From NCBI GenBank assembly GCA_022843585.1, contig JALHNJ010000017.1, forward strand, positions 1-49,768: DNA of 49,768 bases, read 5' to 3'. Below, piece after piece: positions 15,010 through 24,913 of this stretch. Source of the DNA: Chitinophagaceae bacterium (GTDB taxonomy: Bacteria > Bacteroidota > Bacteroidia > Chitinophagales > Chitinophagaceae). The notes under the pieces are model-generated. The model ran no database searches. It was not told where the DNA came from and worked only from the letters and a program-made list of their open reading frames with translations. Position numbers and translations under genes: made by a program. Position 1 is the stretch's first letter. Each line of letters starts with the position of its first letter.

Positions 15010-17772
15010 ATGCTAAAAGCTGCCTTATTAACCTCCTTCCTATTCTTTTTTATAATAAATACTCTCGCACAGCAATCTAGTATTAATGGAAGGGTTACCG
15101 ACTCTTCTGAAAAAAAGAACCTGCACCATGCAGTTATTTCGCTGCTGAAAAAATCTGACACCACATTGGTAGTTTTTACCAGAAGTGATGTAAACGGCAA
15201 ATTCAGTTTACCAAAGGTTGATACCGGTAACTATGTCTTACTGGTTACGTATCCCCGATTTACTGATTTTATGGAGCAAGTAGTTGTAAAAGACAATACA
15301 GAACTCGGCGATATTTTCATGACACTGAAAAGTAAAATGCTGGAAGAAGTGGTAATTAGAAGTGCAGCAGCCATTCGTATCAAAGGCGACACCACTGAAT
15401 TTGTAGCAGATAGTTTTAAAGTAAAAGAAGGAGCCACTGTTGAAGATCTTTTGAAAAGATTACCGGGCTTTTCGGTAAACAGTAAAGGAGAAATTGTGGC
15501 ACAAGGGAAAAGGGTTGACAAAGTATTGGTAGATGGCGAAGAATTTTTTGGAGATGATCCCACAATGGCCACACAAAATATTTCTGCCAAAGCTGTAGAC
15601 AGAGTGCAGGTGTTTGAAACAAAGACAGAACAGCAAAATATGACGGGCATGAGTACCGGCAATGAAGGAAAAACAGTTAATATTAAACTGAAAGACGATG
15701 CAAAGAAAGGTTCCTTTGGAAAGATACATGCCGGAACAGACTTTACTAAATATATTGACAGCAAAGCTCTTTATAATAGATTCATTGGTAAAAAGAAATT
15801 CTCTGTTTATGGTACCCGTACCAATATTAATGCCGGCAGCTTGAATTGGGAAGACCGGCAAAAGTTGGGTATTGAAAATGATTTTGAATATGATGAATTG
15901 AGTGGCTATTATTTCAGCTTTGGTGGTGGTGATGATTTTAATGACTGGAATCTGCGTGGGTTACCGGATGCTTACACTGCTGGTGCGTTATTCAGCAATA
16001 AATGGAATGCTGATAAACATAATGTAAACCTGTCCTACCGTTTTAATAGTCTTGGTACCACTAATAATGGCACATCACTAACACAAAACATTTCAAGTGA
16101 TGGAATTACTTACAGTAATCGGTACACTACCAAAGATGCCTTGAACCAACAACATGCTGTTAATGGCAAGTACGAATGGAAATTAGACTCCCTGGCTTCT
16201 TTCAAATTGGTTACTGCCTATACAAAAAAGAATAGCCATGTGTTTGGCACAACTAACGGGGAGTTTATAAAAACGAATCTCGATACTGCCAATACTAGCT
16301 TTAATACTTATGATAATTATACAAAAAGAGACCAGATCGATAACCAGTTTACCTACAAACAAATGTTCAAGAAAAAGAACAGGCAGTGGCAAACGGTTTT
16401 GAGATATGGTGTAACGGATGACGACAATGACGGATTAAACAAAACGGATATCCGATATTTTGATATCAATGGTGTGTATGATCGGAGCGAATTGGTAGAT
16501 CAGCAAAAAACATTTGAAGGCCGTTCTACTACAATTGGAATTAAAACATCGTTTATAGAACCACTCTCTGCTACCTGGATGTTGGTAATGGATTACGCAT
16601 TTAATAAAAATAGTTCTACTTCCTTGCGCAATACCTATGAAAAAGATTTGAGTGGTGATTACAAAACAAGGATAACAGAATTCAGTAATAATTTTGAGCT
16701 AGATGCTTTTTCACACAGTGGTAACGCCATAGTACGCTATACAGGTAAAAAAATGCGTTTGGGAATTGGGTCTGGAATCTCCACCGTAAAACTTGGTTTG
16801 CAAAACCTCGATGTGAATGAATTTAGTACGTTCAAATTCCTGAATGTTACTCCGCAAGCTCAAATAAACTTTATGCCAAAATCGCAAATGAATATTGGTA
16901 TAAATTACAGAGGTACTACCAGGCAGCCAACACTAAGCCAATTACAACCGTTAAGAGATAATACCGATCCATTGATTGAATACCAGGGAAATCCGGATTT
17001 GAAAGTTGGATTTAATCATGGAATATCTGTTTTCTATAACCGGTATAAAGTACTGGCGCAATCATGGCTTGGCTTACATTTTTCTTATAACATTATGGAA
17101 AATGCCATTACTCAATTCAATACATTCGATCAAAACACTGGTAAGAGAACTTATTATCCTGTTAATGTAAATGGCAACAAAACCTGGAATTTCTGGTCTG
17201 ATTACAGTAAAGAAGGGGGAGAAAAAAAGCTTTACTATGGATTTAGCTTAAACGGGAGCGGTGGTTCATTCAACAATTTTGTAAACAGCGAAAAAATAAA
17301 TACGAGTTACTACAATGCCAATTTTGATTTTCGGGTAGGAACCCGGGTAGCAGATAAATATGATCTTAGTATTACACCGAGAATTGGCTATAACTCCAGC
17401 AAAACTTCCGCAAAAACAACCACCGACAATAATTACTTTTCGTATGGTGGCCGGGTAGAAGCAAACGTAACGCTGCCATGGAAAATGGAAGCCTATACTA
17501 ATCTTAATGCGGAATTGCGACAACTTACCGATGCCTTCCCGGTTAATAACAATCTTGTGGTATGGAATGCCGGATTATCCCGAAAAATATTTAAAAAGAA
17601 TACCGGCAAGATCAGCTTGATTGCTAATGACATCCTCGATGAAAATAAAGGTATTAACCGAAGCATCAATAGTACAATTATTTCTGACGAACGTTTTCAA
17701 CGCATCAGCCGTTATTTCCTGTTGCGATTTGAATGGTCGTTCAATAAAATGCCGGGAGGAGAAACAAAATGA
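15010..17772 (+). CDS. Outer-membrane beta-barrel protein with carboxypeptidase-regulatory domain (TonB-receptor-like)
   Basis: This 920-residue protein starts at ATG 15010, which gives signal peptide MLKAALLTSFLFFFIINTLA. The open frame upstream lacks another plausible start. Domains in order: a CarboxypepD_reg-like beta sandwich (about 22-105, INGRVTDSSEKKNL and VDTGNYVLLVTYPRF); a plug-like segment (about 125-210, TVEDLLKRLPGFSVNSKGEI then VDKVLVDGEEFFGDDP); and a long barrel of amphipathic strands to the C-terminus (OMP_b-brl_3 type). No TonB box is evident, so active TonB-coupled transport is uncertain. It overlaps the GLPGLI gene by ATGA, so the two are translationally coupled. It sits inside the glycogen/maltodextrin block but faces the other way. 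Confidence 0.9.
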   Translation: MLKAALLTSFLFFFIINTLAQQSSINGRVTDSSEKKNLHHAVISLLKKSDTTLVVFTRSDVNGKFSLPKVDTGNYVLLVTYPRFTDFMEQVVVKDNTELGDIFMTLKSKMLEEVVIRSAAAIRIKGDTTEFVADSFKVKEGATVEDLLKRLPGFSVNSKGEIVAQGKRVDKVLVDGEEFFGDDPTMATQNISAKAVDRVQVFETKTEQQNMTGMSTGNEGKTVNIKLKDDAKKGSFGKIHAGTDFTKYIDSKALYNRFIGKKKFSVYGTRTNINAGSLNWEDRQKLGIENDFEYDELSGYYFSFGGGDDFNDWNLRGLPDAYTAGALFSNKWNADKHNVNLSYRFNSLGTTNNGTSLTQNISSDGITYSNRYTTKDALNQQHAVNGKYEWKLDSLASFKLVTAYTKKNSHVFGTTNGEFIKTNLDTANTSFNTYDNYTKRDQIDNQFTYKQMFKKKNRQWQTVLRYGVTDDDNDGLNKTDIRYFDINGVYDRSELVDQQKTFEGRSTTIGIKTSFIEPLSATWMLVMDYAFNKNSSTSLRNTYEKDLSGDYKTRITEFSNNFELDAFSHSGNAIVRYTGKKMRLGIGSGISTVKLGLQNLDVNEFSTFKFLNVTPQAQINFMPKSQMNIGINYRGTTRQPTLSQLQPLRDNTDPLIEYQGNPDLKVGFNHGISVFYNRYKVLAQSWLGLHFSYNIMENAITQFNTFDQNTGKRTYYPVNVNGNKTWNFWSDYSKEGGEKKLYYGFSLNGSGGSFNNFVNSEKINTSYYNANFDFRVGTRVADKYDLSITPRIGYNSSKTSAKTTTDNNYFSYGGRVEANVTLPWKMEAYTNLNAELRQLTDAFPVNNNLVVWNAGLSRKIFKKNTGKISLIANDILDENKGINRSINSTIISDERFQRISRYFLLRFEWSFNKMPGGETK

Positions 17773-18515
17773 TAAAAAAATTATTAGTAGCAGCAATAAT
17801 AGTTCTGTCAATGCAGGAAGTTTCTGCACAGGCTCGGTTTTTTTCTAGTGTACGGATAGAATTTGAAAAAACTACCAGCGTACGGCAGTTAATGAAAGAC
17901 CTGCAGGAAAATAGTAGCTGGTATGAACAGAATAAAGACCGTTACCCGGTTTCAACTATCGACCAATATATTTTTACGGGTGATAGCAGTAAATCATTGT
18001 TTCAACCCGGAAAAGAAACACCACTTGATCCAAGAGCCTGGTACAGACCGGTTGGAGATAAAAATATTGTTTACACCGATTATCAACGAGGTATCTCCAT
18101 TGCACAAAAACCTGTGTTTGAAGAAACATTTTTAGTAGAAGACAGTTTGCAAAAAATAAAATGGAAGATAACACCTGATGTAAGAAATATAGCTGGTTAT
18201 GATTGCCGCAAAGCTATTGGCATCTTAAATGACTCGATCGCCATTTTTGCTTTCTACACCGAGGAATTAATGGTAACCGGCGGACCAGAAGGAATTACAG
18301 GTTTACCCGGAATGATATTGGGTATGGGTATCCCACGACTACATGCAACCTGGTTTGCTACAAAGATTGAAGTGTTTGATGTAAAAATGAACAAAGTGGT
18401 GCCTGCTACCAAAGGGAAAAAAGTAACCCGTTCGGTAATGATGAAAGCCCTGGAAGCGGTGTCGAGAGAATGGGGATCTTACGGCAGTAAACTATTGATC
18501 AATTTTGTGATATAG
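17769..18515 (+). CDS. GLPGLI family secreted protein
   Basis: This 248-residue protein has a signal peptide (cleavage near SAQA, about residue 20) and the family signature GITGLPGMILGMGIP at about 178-192, the GLPGLI motif. Around it are DYQRGISIAQKPVFEETFLV and IAGYDCRKAIGILNDSIAIFAFYTEEL, as in the TIGR family of that name restricted to Bacteroidota. The function is unknown. Members are very often encoded beside an outer-membrane barrel with a carboxypeptidase-regulatory domain, exactly as here, where the start overlaps the barrel gene's stop (ATGA). A periplasmic partner or folding role for the barrel is a reasonable inference. It ends one base before the oppositely directed amylase gene. 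Confidence 0.92.
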   Translation: MIKKLLVAAIIVLSMQEVSAQARFFSSVRIEFEKTTSVRQLMKDLQENSSWYEQNKDRYPVSTIDQYIFTGDSSKSLFQPGKETPLDPRAWYRPVGDKNIVYTDYQRGISIAQKPVFEETFLVEDSLQKIKWKITPDVRNIAGYDCRKAIGILNDSIAIFAFYTEELMVTGGPEGITGLPGMILGMGIPRLHATWFATKIEVFDVKMNKVVPATKGKKVTRSVMMKALEAVSREWGSYGSKLLINFVI

Positions 18516-20393
18516 TTATTTCAACAATTCAAACACATAACTTTCTTTCGATTCTATTTCCATACCAGCTAACGGTTTTACTTTTCCAGTAACTACATTT
18601 TTAACCTGCTTAAAACCGTTAATCCGTTCGTTATAGATTGTCCAGTCTGGTTTTGCATTCTTATCCCCGGTATTAGTTACAACCATTACCGTTTGCTTAT
18701 TATCGTAGCGAAAGTAAATGTAAAGCCCATCTTTCGGTATATACTGCATTGTTTTTCCAGCAGTAAGAGCAGAAGAATTTTTTCTAAAGTTGGCTAAAGC
18801 ACTTACATGTTCAAATGCTTCCTGTTGTTTATCGCTTCTACCCTCTTTAGTAAAACGATTATCTTTTGCTTTATCGTCAGCCCAACCACCCGGAAAATCT
18901 TCCCGGACAGTCGCATCTGTATTTTCTTTTTTATTCTTCATCAGCACTTCAGTGCCATAATAAATTTGCGGAATACCTCTTAAGGTCAACAACCAGTTAA
19001 AGCCCATTTTCATTTTCTTCCAGTCTTCATCAACAACAGAAAAAACTCTGTCCATATCATGATTGTCGAGGAAAATGCAATTATTCATGGGCTGCTTATA
19101 CAAAACATCCTGAGTTAACGTAGTATATATCTTACTTACGCCGGTTAGCCATCCATTTGCTTCATTCATACCTGCCAGCATGGCAAAGCAAGACTGAAAA
19201 TCAAGCATCCCTTCTGCATTATGCTTAAAAGGAGTCGTCATATTATTTTGTGTGAAATAGGCATTCGCCACTGTACTGTTAACCCATGACTCGCCAAAGA
19301 CTGTAAGTTTTGGAAACTCTCTTTTCAGCACAGTATTAATATTATTCATGAACTGCTCATCACAATATTTATAGGTATCTACTCTCCAACCATCAATTCC
19401 GTACTCTTCGGTGGTCCAAACAGCATGTTGAATTAAAAAATTAGCGACGAAAGGATTTTTTTGGTTCAAATCTGGCAGATGTGGAACAAACCAACCATCC
19501 AGCATTTCCGCTTTTTCATTTTGCGAAGCGTAGGGATCATAAAAAACTTCTTCTCGATGATTAGGGGCTTTATCGCCTTGTGATGTATTGAACCATGATT
19601 TCATGGGCGGATCTAAAGCAAACCAGTGATGATTACCTACATGATTATAAACGGCATCCTGTATCACTTTCATTCCCTTTGCATGAAGATTATCACAGAA
19701 GTTTTTGTATCCCATATTGCCGCCAAAGCGTTTATCCACTTCATAATGATTGGTGAACCAATAGCCGTGATATCCTGCAACATTATTGCCCCACTCACTC
19801 ATTAAGGGCATATCATTTTCAATTATTGGGGTAAGCCATAAAGTTGTTACGCCTAATTGATTAAAATAATCCAGGTGATTTTCAATTCCTTTAAAATCGC
19901 CGCCGTGCCGGGAAAATTTATCTTTTCGGTTACTGGTCTTATCCCTGTAATCATTTATAATATCATTAGAGGGATCACCATTAGAAAAGCGGTCAGGCAT
20001 CATCAGGTAAATAAAATCTTTTGCGGTAACACCTTGTATTCTTGTTTTGCCGTTTTCTTTACTACGGGATTTCAATTCGAAAAAAACATCTTCAACTCCA
20101 ATACCTCCGCCGGACAGATTAATTTTAAAAACTCCGGCTTTAGCAGCCGCACTAATATGCAGATCTATGAAAACATAGTTTTTACTTTCAGCTTTACTTA
20201 CCTTTTCAATTTTAATTGCCGGGCTATTGCTGACAAACTTTGTAAATAGCCCGATATTCTCTCCGTGTAGTATCAATTGCAGCTTAGGGTTTTTCATCCC
20301 TACCCACCAATGAGTTGGATAAACACCGAGCATGTCGATTGCAAAACTTTTAATTGAAACAAAAAGAATGAGAATAAGAAAGTAACGTTTCAT
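18516..20393 (-). CDS. Periplasmic neopullulanase/cyclomaltodextrinase-like amylase (GH13, SusA-like)
   Basis: This 625-residue exported glycoside hydrolase should cleave alpha-1,4 links in maltodextrins, cyclodextrins or pullulan. Signal peptide MKRYFLILILFVSIKSFA. An N-terminal cyclomaltodextrinase-type beta domain (about 20-110) precedes the GH13 barrel. It has QDAVYNHVGNHHW (245-257), DGWRVDTYKY with nucleophile Asp339, VFGESWV with acid/base Glu368, and FLDNHDMDR with Asp446. The C-terminal domain (about 540-625) ends in a short beta sandwich. The layout equals SusA-type enzymes of Bacteroides. The MFS carrier gene upstream ends 2 bp before this ATG, so they form an operon that would import the products. 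Confidence 0.93.
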   Translation of the reverse strand: MKRYFLILILFVSIKSFAIDMLGVYPTHWWVGMKNPKLQLILHGENIGLFTKFVSNSPAIKIEKVSKAESKNYVFIDLHISAAAKAGVFKINLSGGGIGVEDVFFELKSRSKENGKTRIQGVTAKDFIYLMMPDRFSNGDPSNDIINDYRDKTSNRKDKFSRHGGDFKGIENHLDYFNQLGVTTLWLTPIIENDMPLMSEWGNNVAGYHGYWFTNHYEVDKRFGGNMGYKNFCDNLHAKGMKVIQDAVYNHVGNHHWFALDPPMKSWFNTSQGDKAPNHREEVFYDPYASQNEKAEMLDGWFVPHLPDLNQKNPFVANFLIQHAVWTTEEYGIDGWRVDTYKYCDEQFMNNINTVLKREFPKLTVFGESWVNSTVANAYFTQNNMTTPFKHNAEGMLDFQSCFAMLAGMNEANGWLTGVSKIYTTLTQDVLYKQPMNNCIFLDNHDMDRVFSVVDEDWKKMKMGFNWLLTLRGIPQIYYGTEVLMKNKKENTDATVREDFPGGWADDKAKDNRFTKEGRSDKQQEAFEHVSALANFRKNSSALTAGKTMQYIPKDGLYIYFRYDNKQTVMVVTNTGDKNAKPDWTIYNERINGFKQVKNVVTGKVKPLAGMEIESKESYVFELLK

Positions 20394-20395
20394 AA

Positions 20396-21910
20396 TTATT
20401 TATCTTTTATTCTTAGTGTTAAGAAAGCTGCGATTATCATAGAACACCCCCCCACCACAATGGTCATTATTGCATTGCCGCTAAAAATATGTTTGGTAAG
20501 CATCCCTAAAAGAGTGGCCGCCAATATTTGAGGGATAACAATAAAGAAATTAAAGATACCCATGTAAACACCCATTTTTTTGGCTGGTAATGCTTTTGTA
20601 AGCATGGAGTATGGCATGGCCAAAATACTGCACCAGGCCAATCCTATTCCGGCCATACTTACAATTAATAAATTTTCATCTTTGAAAATATAAAAGGAAA
20701 TAAGCCCCAATCCGCCCGCAATCAAAGCAATCATATGCGTAGCCGGCCTTGAAAACTTTTTAGCCAATACAGGTAATAAAAAAGCAAACAATGCAGCAAA
20801 GCCATTATACCAGGCAAATAAAACACCAACCCAATTCCCCATTTCATTATATGCTTTTGAAGTGGTATCTGTGGTTCCTGATAAATGCTGGGCAAGTGCT
20901 GGTGTAGCATAGATCCACATGGCAAATAAAGCAAACCAGGAAAAGAATTGAACTACCGCTAATTTTTTCATGGTGTCGGGAAGAAAATTCAAATCATCCA
21001 TCACTTCTACAAAACCATTTTTACTTTTATTCTTTTGTAGCAGTCCGGCGATCAGCTGACATATTCCAAAGGCTGCAATGCCACCAGTAAGTACATACAA
21101 TTCCTTTTCTAATTTATTTGTTGCAGAAGAATTATAAAAATAAAGTGCTGCTGTAAGAGCAAGGCCAATAACCGTCCATATCATTCCTTTCTTATTAAAA
21201 GAAGTAGCCGGCGTTTTAATATTAATTTCATTATCCGAATCCTGAATTTCACCAAAAGCTTTTAACTGCTCAGGAGAATATTCTTTAGTTGTAAAAACGG
21301 TGTATGAAATTGCAGCCATGTATAAAACTGCACCAGTTATAAATGAAATTTTAACGGAGTCGGGAATCATTCCTTCGGGAGCTTCATTTGCAACTCCAAA
21401 TTCTGTAAGCAGGTAAGGCAATAAAGAAGAAATAACTGCACCGATACCAATAAAAAAACTTTGCATGGCAAACCCTGTCGTTCGTTGTGAATCAGGAAGC
21501 ATATCACCAACAAATGCTCTGAATGGTTCCATTGAAACATTAATAGAGGCATCCAATAGCCATAACATAATGGCAGCCATCCATAATTCAGAAACTTCGG
21601 GAAAAACAAATAATGCAAGCGAAGCAAATATGGCCCCGATCATAAAGTAGGGCCTTCTCCTTCCCCATTTCTTATGCCAGGTCTTATCGCTTAAATGTCC
21701 AATAATTGGTTGAATAATTAATCCTGTTAATGGTGCTGCAATCCATAAAATTGGAATTTCTTCAATTTTAGCTCCCAGTGTTTGAAAAATTCTGCTGACG
21801 TTTGCATTTTGAAGTCCGAATGCGAATTGGATCCCAAAAAATCCAACACTCATATTGATGATCTGGCTAAGACTAAGCTTTGGCTTTCCACCAAGGTAAG
21901 CTGTTAACAT
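20396..21910 (-). CDS. MFS sugar transporter, maltose/maltodextrin type (SLC45-like)
   Basis: This 504-residue inner-membrane carrier has 12 predicted transmembrane segments. The N-terminal stretch SLSQIINMSVGFFGIQFAFGLQNANVSRIFQTLGA and the loop HLSDKTWHKKWGRRRPYFMIGA are typical of the SLC45-like/sucrose-maltose branch of the MFS found in Bacteroidota starch loci. A polar insert (about 215-235) separates the halves. The ATG at 21910 is chosen over TTG 21916. It is directly upstream (2 bp) of the SusA-like amylase, so the inferred substrate is maltose or maltodextrin. It is separated from glgC by a strong terminator at 21990-22020, so it probably has its own promoter in 21911-21989. Confidence 0.88.
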   Translation of the reverse strand: MLTAYLGGKPKLSLSQIINMSVGFFGIQFAFGLQNANVSRIFQTLGAKIEEIPILWIAAPLTGLIIQPIIGHLSDKTWHKKWGRRRPYFMIGAIFASLALFVFPEVSELWMAAIMLWLLDASINVSMEPFRAFVGDMLPDSQRTTGFAMQSFFIGIGAVISSLLPYLLTEFGVANEAPEGMIPDSVKISFITGAVLYMAAISYTVFTTKEYSPEQLKAFGEIQDSDNEINIKTPATSFNKKGMIWTVIGLALTAALYFYNSSATNKLEKELYVLTGGIAAFGICQLIAGLLQKNKSKNGFVEVMDDLNFLPDTMKKLAVVQFFSWFALFAMWIYATPALAQHLSGTTDTTSKAYNEMGNWVGVLFAWYNGFAALFAFLLPVLAKKFSRPATHMIALIAGGLGLISFYIFKDENLLIVSMAGIGLAWCSILAMPYSMLTKALPAKKMGVYMGIFNFFIVIPQILAATLLGMLTKHIFSGNAIMTIVVGGCSMIIAAFLTLRIKDK

Positions 21911-21989
21911 AAGCAATCGTTATTTTAATCAGGCCGAATGAAGATAAGAACAGTATGTAATCGATACACATTAATTCTCAAAAAAGAAA

Positions 21990-22020
21990 AATCCCGCATA
22001 CACTTAGGCGATGCGGGATT
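21990..22020 (-). terminator. Intrinsic terminator of the glgA-glgC operon
   Basis: ATCCCGCAT and ATGCGGGAT pair around an 11-base loop. On the minus strand the hairpin is followed by TTTTTCTTTT. It sits 8 bp after the glgC stop and insulates glgAC from the carrier/amylase operon. Confidence 0.9.
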
Positions 22021-22027
22021 CTAAAAA

Positions 22028-23320
22028 TTAAATTACAAATCCGTTGGGAATAATGGCTCCTTTTTTAATTACTATAATTCCATCTTTTACAGTATATAAA
22101 GCATGATCAACATTCTCAAGATGCGGACCGCCATTAATGCGAACATCGTTGCCAATACGTACATTTTTATCGAGGATGGCGTTTTTGATATAACATCTGT
22201 CGCCTACACCTAAAACTGGGAAGTTACCAGCCAATGCCTGTGCTATTTCCGGCAACGTTTCGTAATAATCACTACCCATGATATAAGTATTGACAAGCGT
22301 AGAACCTGTACCAATTCTTGAACGAATACCTATTACTGAATGTTCGATTCTTGAGGCGTTAATAATAGAGCCTTCTGCTACCAATGTTTTTTCCAACGTA
22401 GTACCACTGATCTTTGCCGGTGGCAACATCCTAGGCCTCGTATAAATAGCATTATCGTTGTCAAATAAATTAAAATCAGGAAGATCTTCTGTTAAACCAA
22501 GATTGGCTTCGAAGAAAGAATAGATATTTCCAATATCTGTCCAGTAGCCCTCATACTGGTAGCTGGCCACTTTAAATTTCTTGATCGACTCCGGAATAAT
22601 TTCTTTACCAAAATCTGTTGCTTTTAAATATTCGGTTTCCAGCAAATCGAATAATAATTTGCGGTTGAAAATATAAATACCCATGGAAGCAAGGTAGTTT
22701 CTGCCTTTTGCCTTCATCAAATCACCCGTATCGCTTGTCCACTCTGGCAACAATTCTTTTTTAGGTTTTTCTATAAATGAAGTAATCAGCCCTTCACTGG
22801 ATTTTAATATTCCAAATTCTGGTGCCTCTCTGTCTCCAACAGGAATTGTTGCAATAGAAATATCTGCGCCTAGCTTTTTATGATTATCCAGCATTTCTGC
22901 AAAATTCATCTGGTATAACTGATCGCCGGATAAAATAAGTACATAGTCACTATCAAATGGCTCTATATGTCGCAACCCCTGCCGAACAGCATCTGCAGTG
23001 CCTTGATACCAGGTAGGATTATCAGGAGTTTGCTCCGCAGCCAGTATATCAACAAACGCTTTGCTGAATGCACTGAAATGATAGGTATTCTTGATATGCC
23101 TGTTCAATGATGCAGAATTGAACTGCGTCAATACAAACATTCTTCCTATTCCATTATTCAAACAGTTGGAAATAGGAATATCCACCAACCTATATTTACC
23201 TGCAATAGGTACAGCAGGTTTAGAACGGCTGGCTGTTAAAGGGAAAAGCCGGGAACCAGCTCCGCCTCCCAGAATAACACATAAAATTTCTTTCGAATGA
23301 GTAATTGTTCTTATCGCCAT
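22028..23320 (-). CDS. glgC: Glucose-1-phosphate adenylyltransferase
   Basis: This 430-residue enzyme makes ADP-glucose from ATP and glucose 1-phosphate, the committed step of glycogen synthesis. The nucleotidyltransferase loop GGGAGSRLFPLT lies at 18-29, followed by SKPAVPIAGKYRLVDIPISN, where the Lys and Arg contact the allosteric effector and phosphate. FIEKPKKELLPEW (about 180-192) carries the sugar-phosphate-binding Lys. The C-terminal left-handed beta-helix has hexapeptide repeats such as GSIINASRIEHSVIGIRSRI and DKNVRIGNDVRINGGP. It lies 9 bp after glgA (same strand) and ends just before a terminator, so glgA-glgC form one transcript. Typical length. Confidence 0.97.
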   Translation of the reverse strand: MAIRTITHSKEILCVILGGGAGSRLFPLTASRSKPAVPIAGKYRLVDIPISNCLNNGIGRMFVLTQFNSASLNRHIKNTYHFSAFSKAFVDILAAEQTPDNPTWYQGTADAVRQGLRHIEPFDSDYVLILSGDQLYQMNFAEMLDNHKKLGADISIATIPVGDREAPEFGILKSSEGLITSFIEKPKKELLPEWTSDTGDLMKAKGRNYLASMGIYIFNRKLLFDLLETEYLKATDFGKEIIPESIKKFKVASYQYEGYWTDIGNIYSFFEANLGLTEDLPDFNLFDNDNAIYTRPRMLPPAKISGTTLEKTLVAEGSIINASRIEHSVIGIRSRIGTGSTLVNTYIMGSDYYETLPEIAQALAGNFPVLGVGDRCYIKNAILDKNVRIGNDVRINGGPHLENVDHALYTVKDGIIVIKKGAIIPNGFVI

Positions 23321-23329
23321 AACCAGATT

Positions 23330-24751
23330 TTATTTCAATGATTTATATAGATCAATATATTGCTGTGCCGAACTATCCCATGAGTGATCGATTGTCATCA
23401 TATGCCCCCGCATCCAGCTATAAAGTTCAGGTTTATTATTATACAAATCGATAGCCCTGCCTACCGAATATGTAATATCTCCAACACTAGCCTGGTCGAA
23501 TCGTATTCCAAATCCCTGCCAGTCGCCCATATCAGTAACCGTATCTCTTAACCCTCCGATATTTCTGACCATGGGAACTGTTCCGTACCGTAATGCATAC
23601 ATCTGGTTCAGTCCGCATGGCTCTACCCGACTTGGCATTAATAAAAAATCCGAACCTGCATACATTAAATGGCTTAGGGGTTCGCTATAACCTATATACG
23701 AGTTAAAATAACCGCCAAACTGGTGTTTCATCTGATCCAGTTTATCTTCCAATTCAGGATCACCCGAACCTAATACTAAAAAATTGGCGTGGCCATTATG
23801 CTGGTAAATAGATTGGCTGATTGCATCGGGTAATAAATCGGCCGACTTCTCTCCCACTAATCTTCCAATAAAAGAGATCAATGGTTTATCAGGATCTAAT
23901 CCAAACCTGCCTGCAAGTTCTTTTTTATTTTTTCGTTTCCCTTTTTCAACTAATTCTTTATCATAATTTTTGGCGATCATGGTATCCGTGTAGGGATCCC
24001 AAACTTGTGTGTCAATTCCATTTAATACACCCAGGCTTTTTCCCTGTTCATATTGAAAAAGATTTTCCAACCCGTTAGCGGCTTCTTTCAATTCATCCAA
24101 ATAGCTATTACTAACAGTAGTAACCTTCCAGGCACATTTTACTGCGGATGCCAGTGGGTTAATGGTATTATTCCAATCCAGCATCCCCCATTTCCAGCTA
24201 TCAAAAGCTGGTAACAAGTAATATTTATCCCAGCCAATCCATCCCTGGTATTGTGCGTTATGAACAGTAAAAACGGTTGGGATGTCAGACAGTTTTTGCC
24301 GAAACTCCAAACTATACTTTATAAAAAAAGGAATAAGACCAGTATGATGATCATGGCAGTGAACAACATCCGGCTTATGCTGCCATTTATTTAACCAATC
24401 ACATACTGCTACCTGGAAAGAAAGGAAACGTTCGGTGTCATCTTCATATCCATAAATTTTTTCCCGGTCGAGTAATCCATTGATGTCTACAAGGTATAGA
24501 TCAAACCCAAGCTTGTTTGTTTTCTCTTTAATGATGCTGTAATGAAAATAATGCGGCCCGATATGCTGGTCGCCTTCATGTACCAATTCCCATTGATTAT
24601 CGTAGAGAAATTTAGTACGATACATAGGCATTACCACTTTGGCTACATGACCTAATTCTGCCTGGTACTTTGGTAAAGCTCCAACCACATCGCCTAAACC
24701 ACCAGCCTTTGCTACCGGGTAACATTCTGCTGCTATATGAACAATTTCCAT
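23330..24751 (-). CDS. glgA: Glycogen/starch synthase, ADP-glucose type (GT5)
   Basis: This 473-residue glycosyltransferase of the GT-B fold adds glucose from ADP-glucose to glycogen ends. The N-terminal motif KAGGLGDV (15-22) binds ADP-glucose. DVVHCHDHHTGLIPFF (about 133-148) and TVFTVHNAQYQGWIGWDKYY follow. The C-terminal Rossmann domain has PLISFIGRLVGEKSADLL and MPSRVEPCGLNQMYALRYG with the retaining-enzyme Glu (about 380). It is the first gene of the glgA-glgC operon and is divergent from the FHS sugar-transporter gene across 221 bp, so the two could share regulation. Confidence 0.97.
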   Translation of the reverse strand: MEIVHIAAECYPVAKAGGLGDVVGALPKYQAELGHVAKVVMPMYRTKFLYDNQWELVHEGDQHIGPHYFHYSIIKEKTNKLGFDLYLVDINGLLDREKIYGYEDDTERFLSFQVAVCDWLNKWQHKPDVVHCHDHHTGLIPFFIKYSLEFRQKLSDIPTVFTVHNAQYQGWIGWDKYYLLPAFDSWKWGMLDWNNTINPLASAVKCAWKVTTVSNSYLDELKEAANGLENLFQYEQGKSLGVLNGIDTQVWDPYTDTMIAKNYDKELVEKGKRKNKKELAGRFGLDPDKPLISFIGRLVGEKSADLLPDAISQSIYQHNGHANFLVLGSGDPELEDKLDQMKHQFGGYFNSYIGYSEPLSHLMYAGSDFLLMPSRVEPCGLNQMYALRYGTVPMVRNIGGLRDTVTDMGDWQGFGIRFDQASVGDITYSVGRAIDLYNNKPELYSWMRGHMMTIDHSWDSSAQQYIDLYKSLK

Positions 24752-24913
24752 TGAATTATTTTGGTGACCGGAATTAGTTTGAAATTAAGGTGTTTTTACT
24801 GACAATTGAAATCTAAGTGGCTAAAATTTATGGCGGATTATGCCCGTTTTAGAATACCCCTATGTGGAACTACATTTTTTTTGTACAAGCTTTTAACATC
24901 AAATAGTTACATT

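Noticed and set aside
15010-17772. SusC-type TonB-dependent receptor of a polysaccharide utilisation locus
   Set aside because: No TonB box and no SusD gene next to it; the partner is a GLPGLI gene and the barrel is of the OMP_b-brl_3 type.
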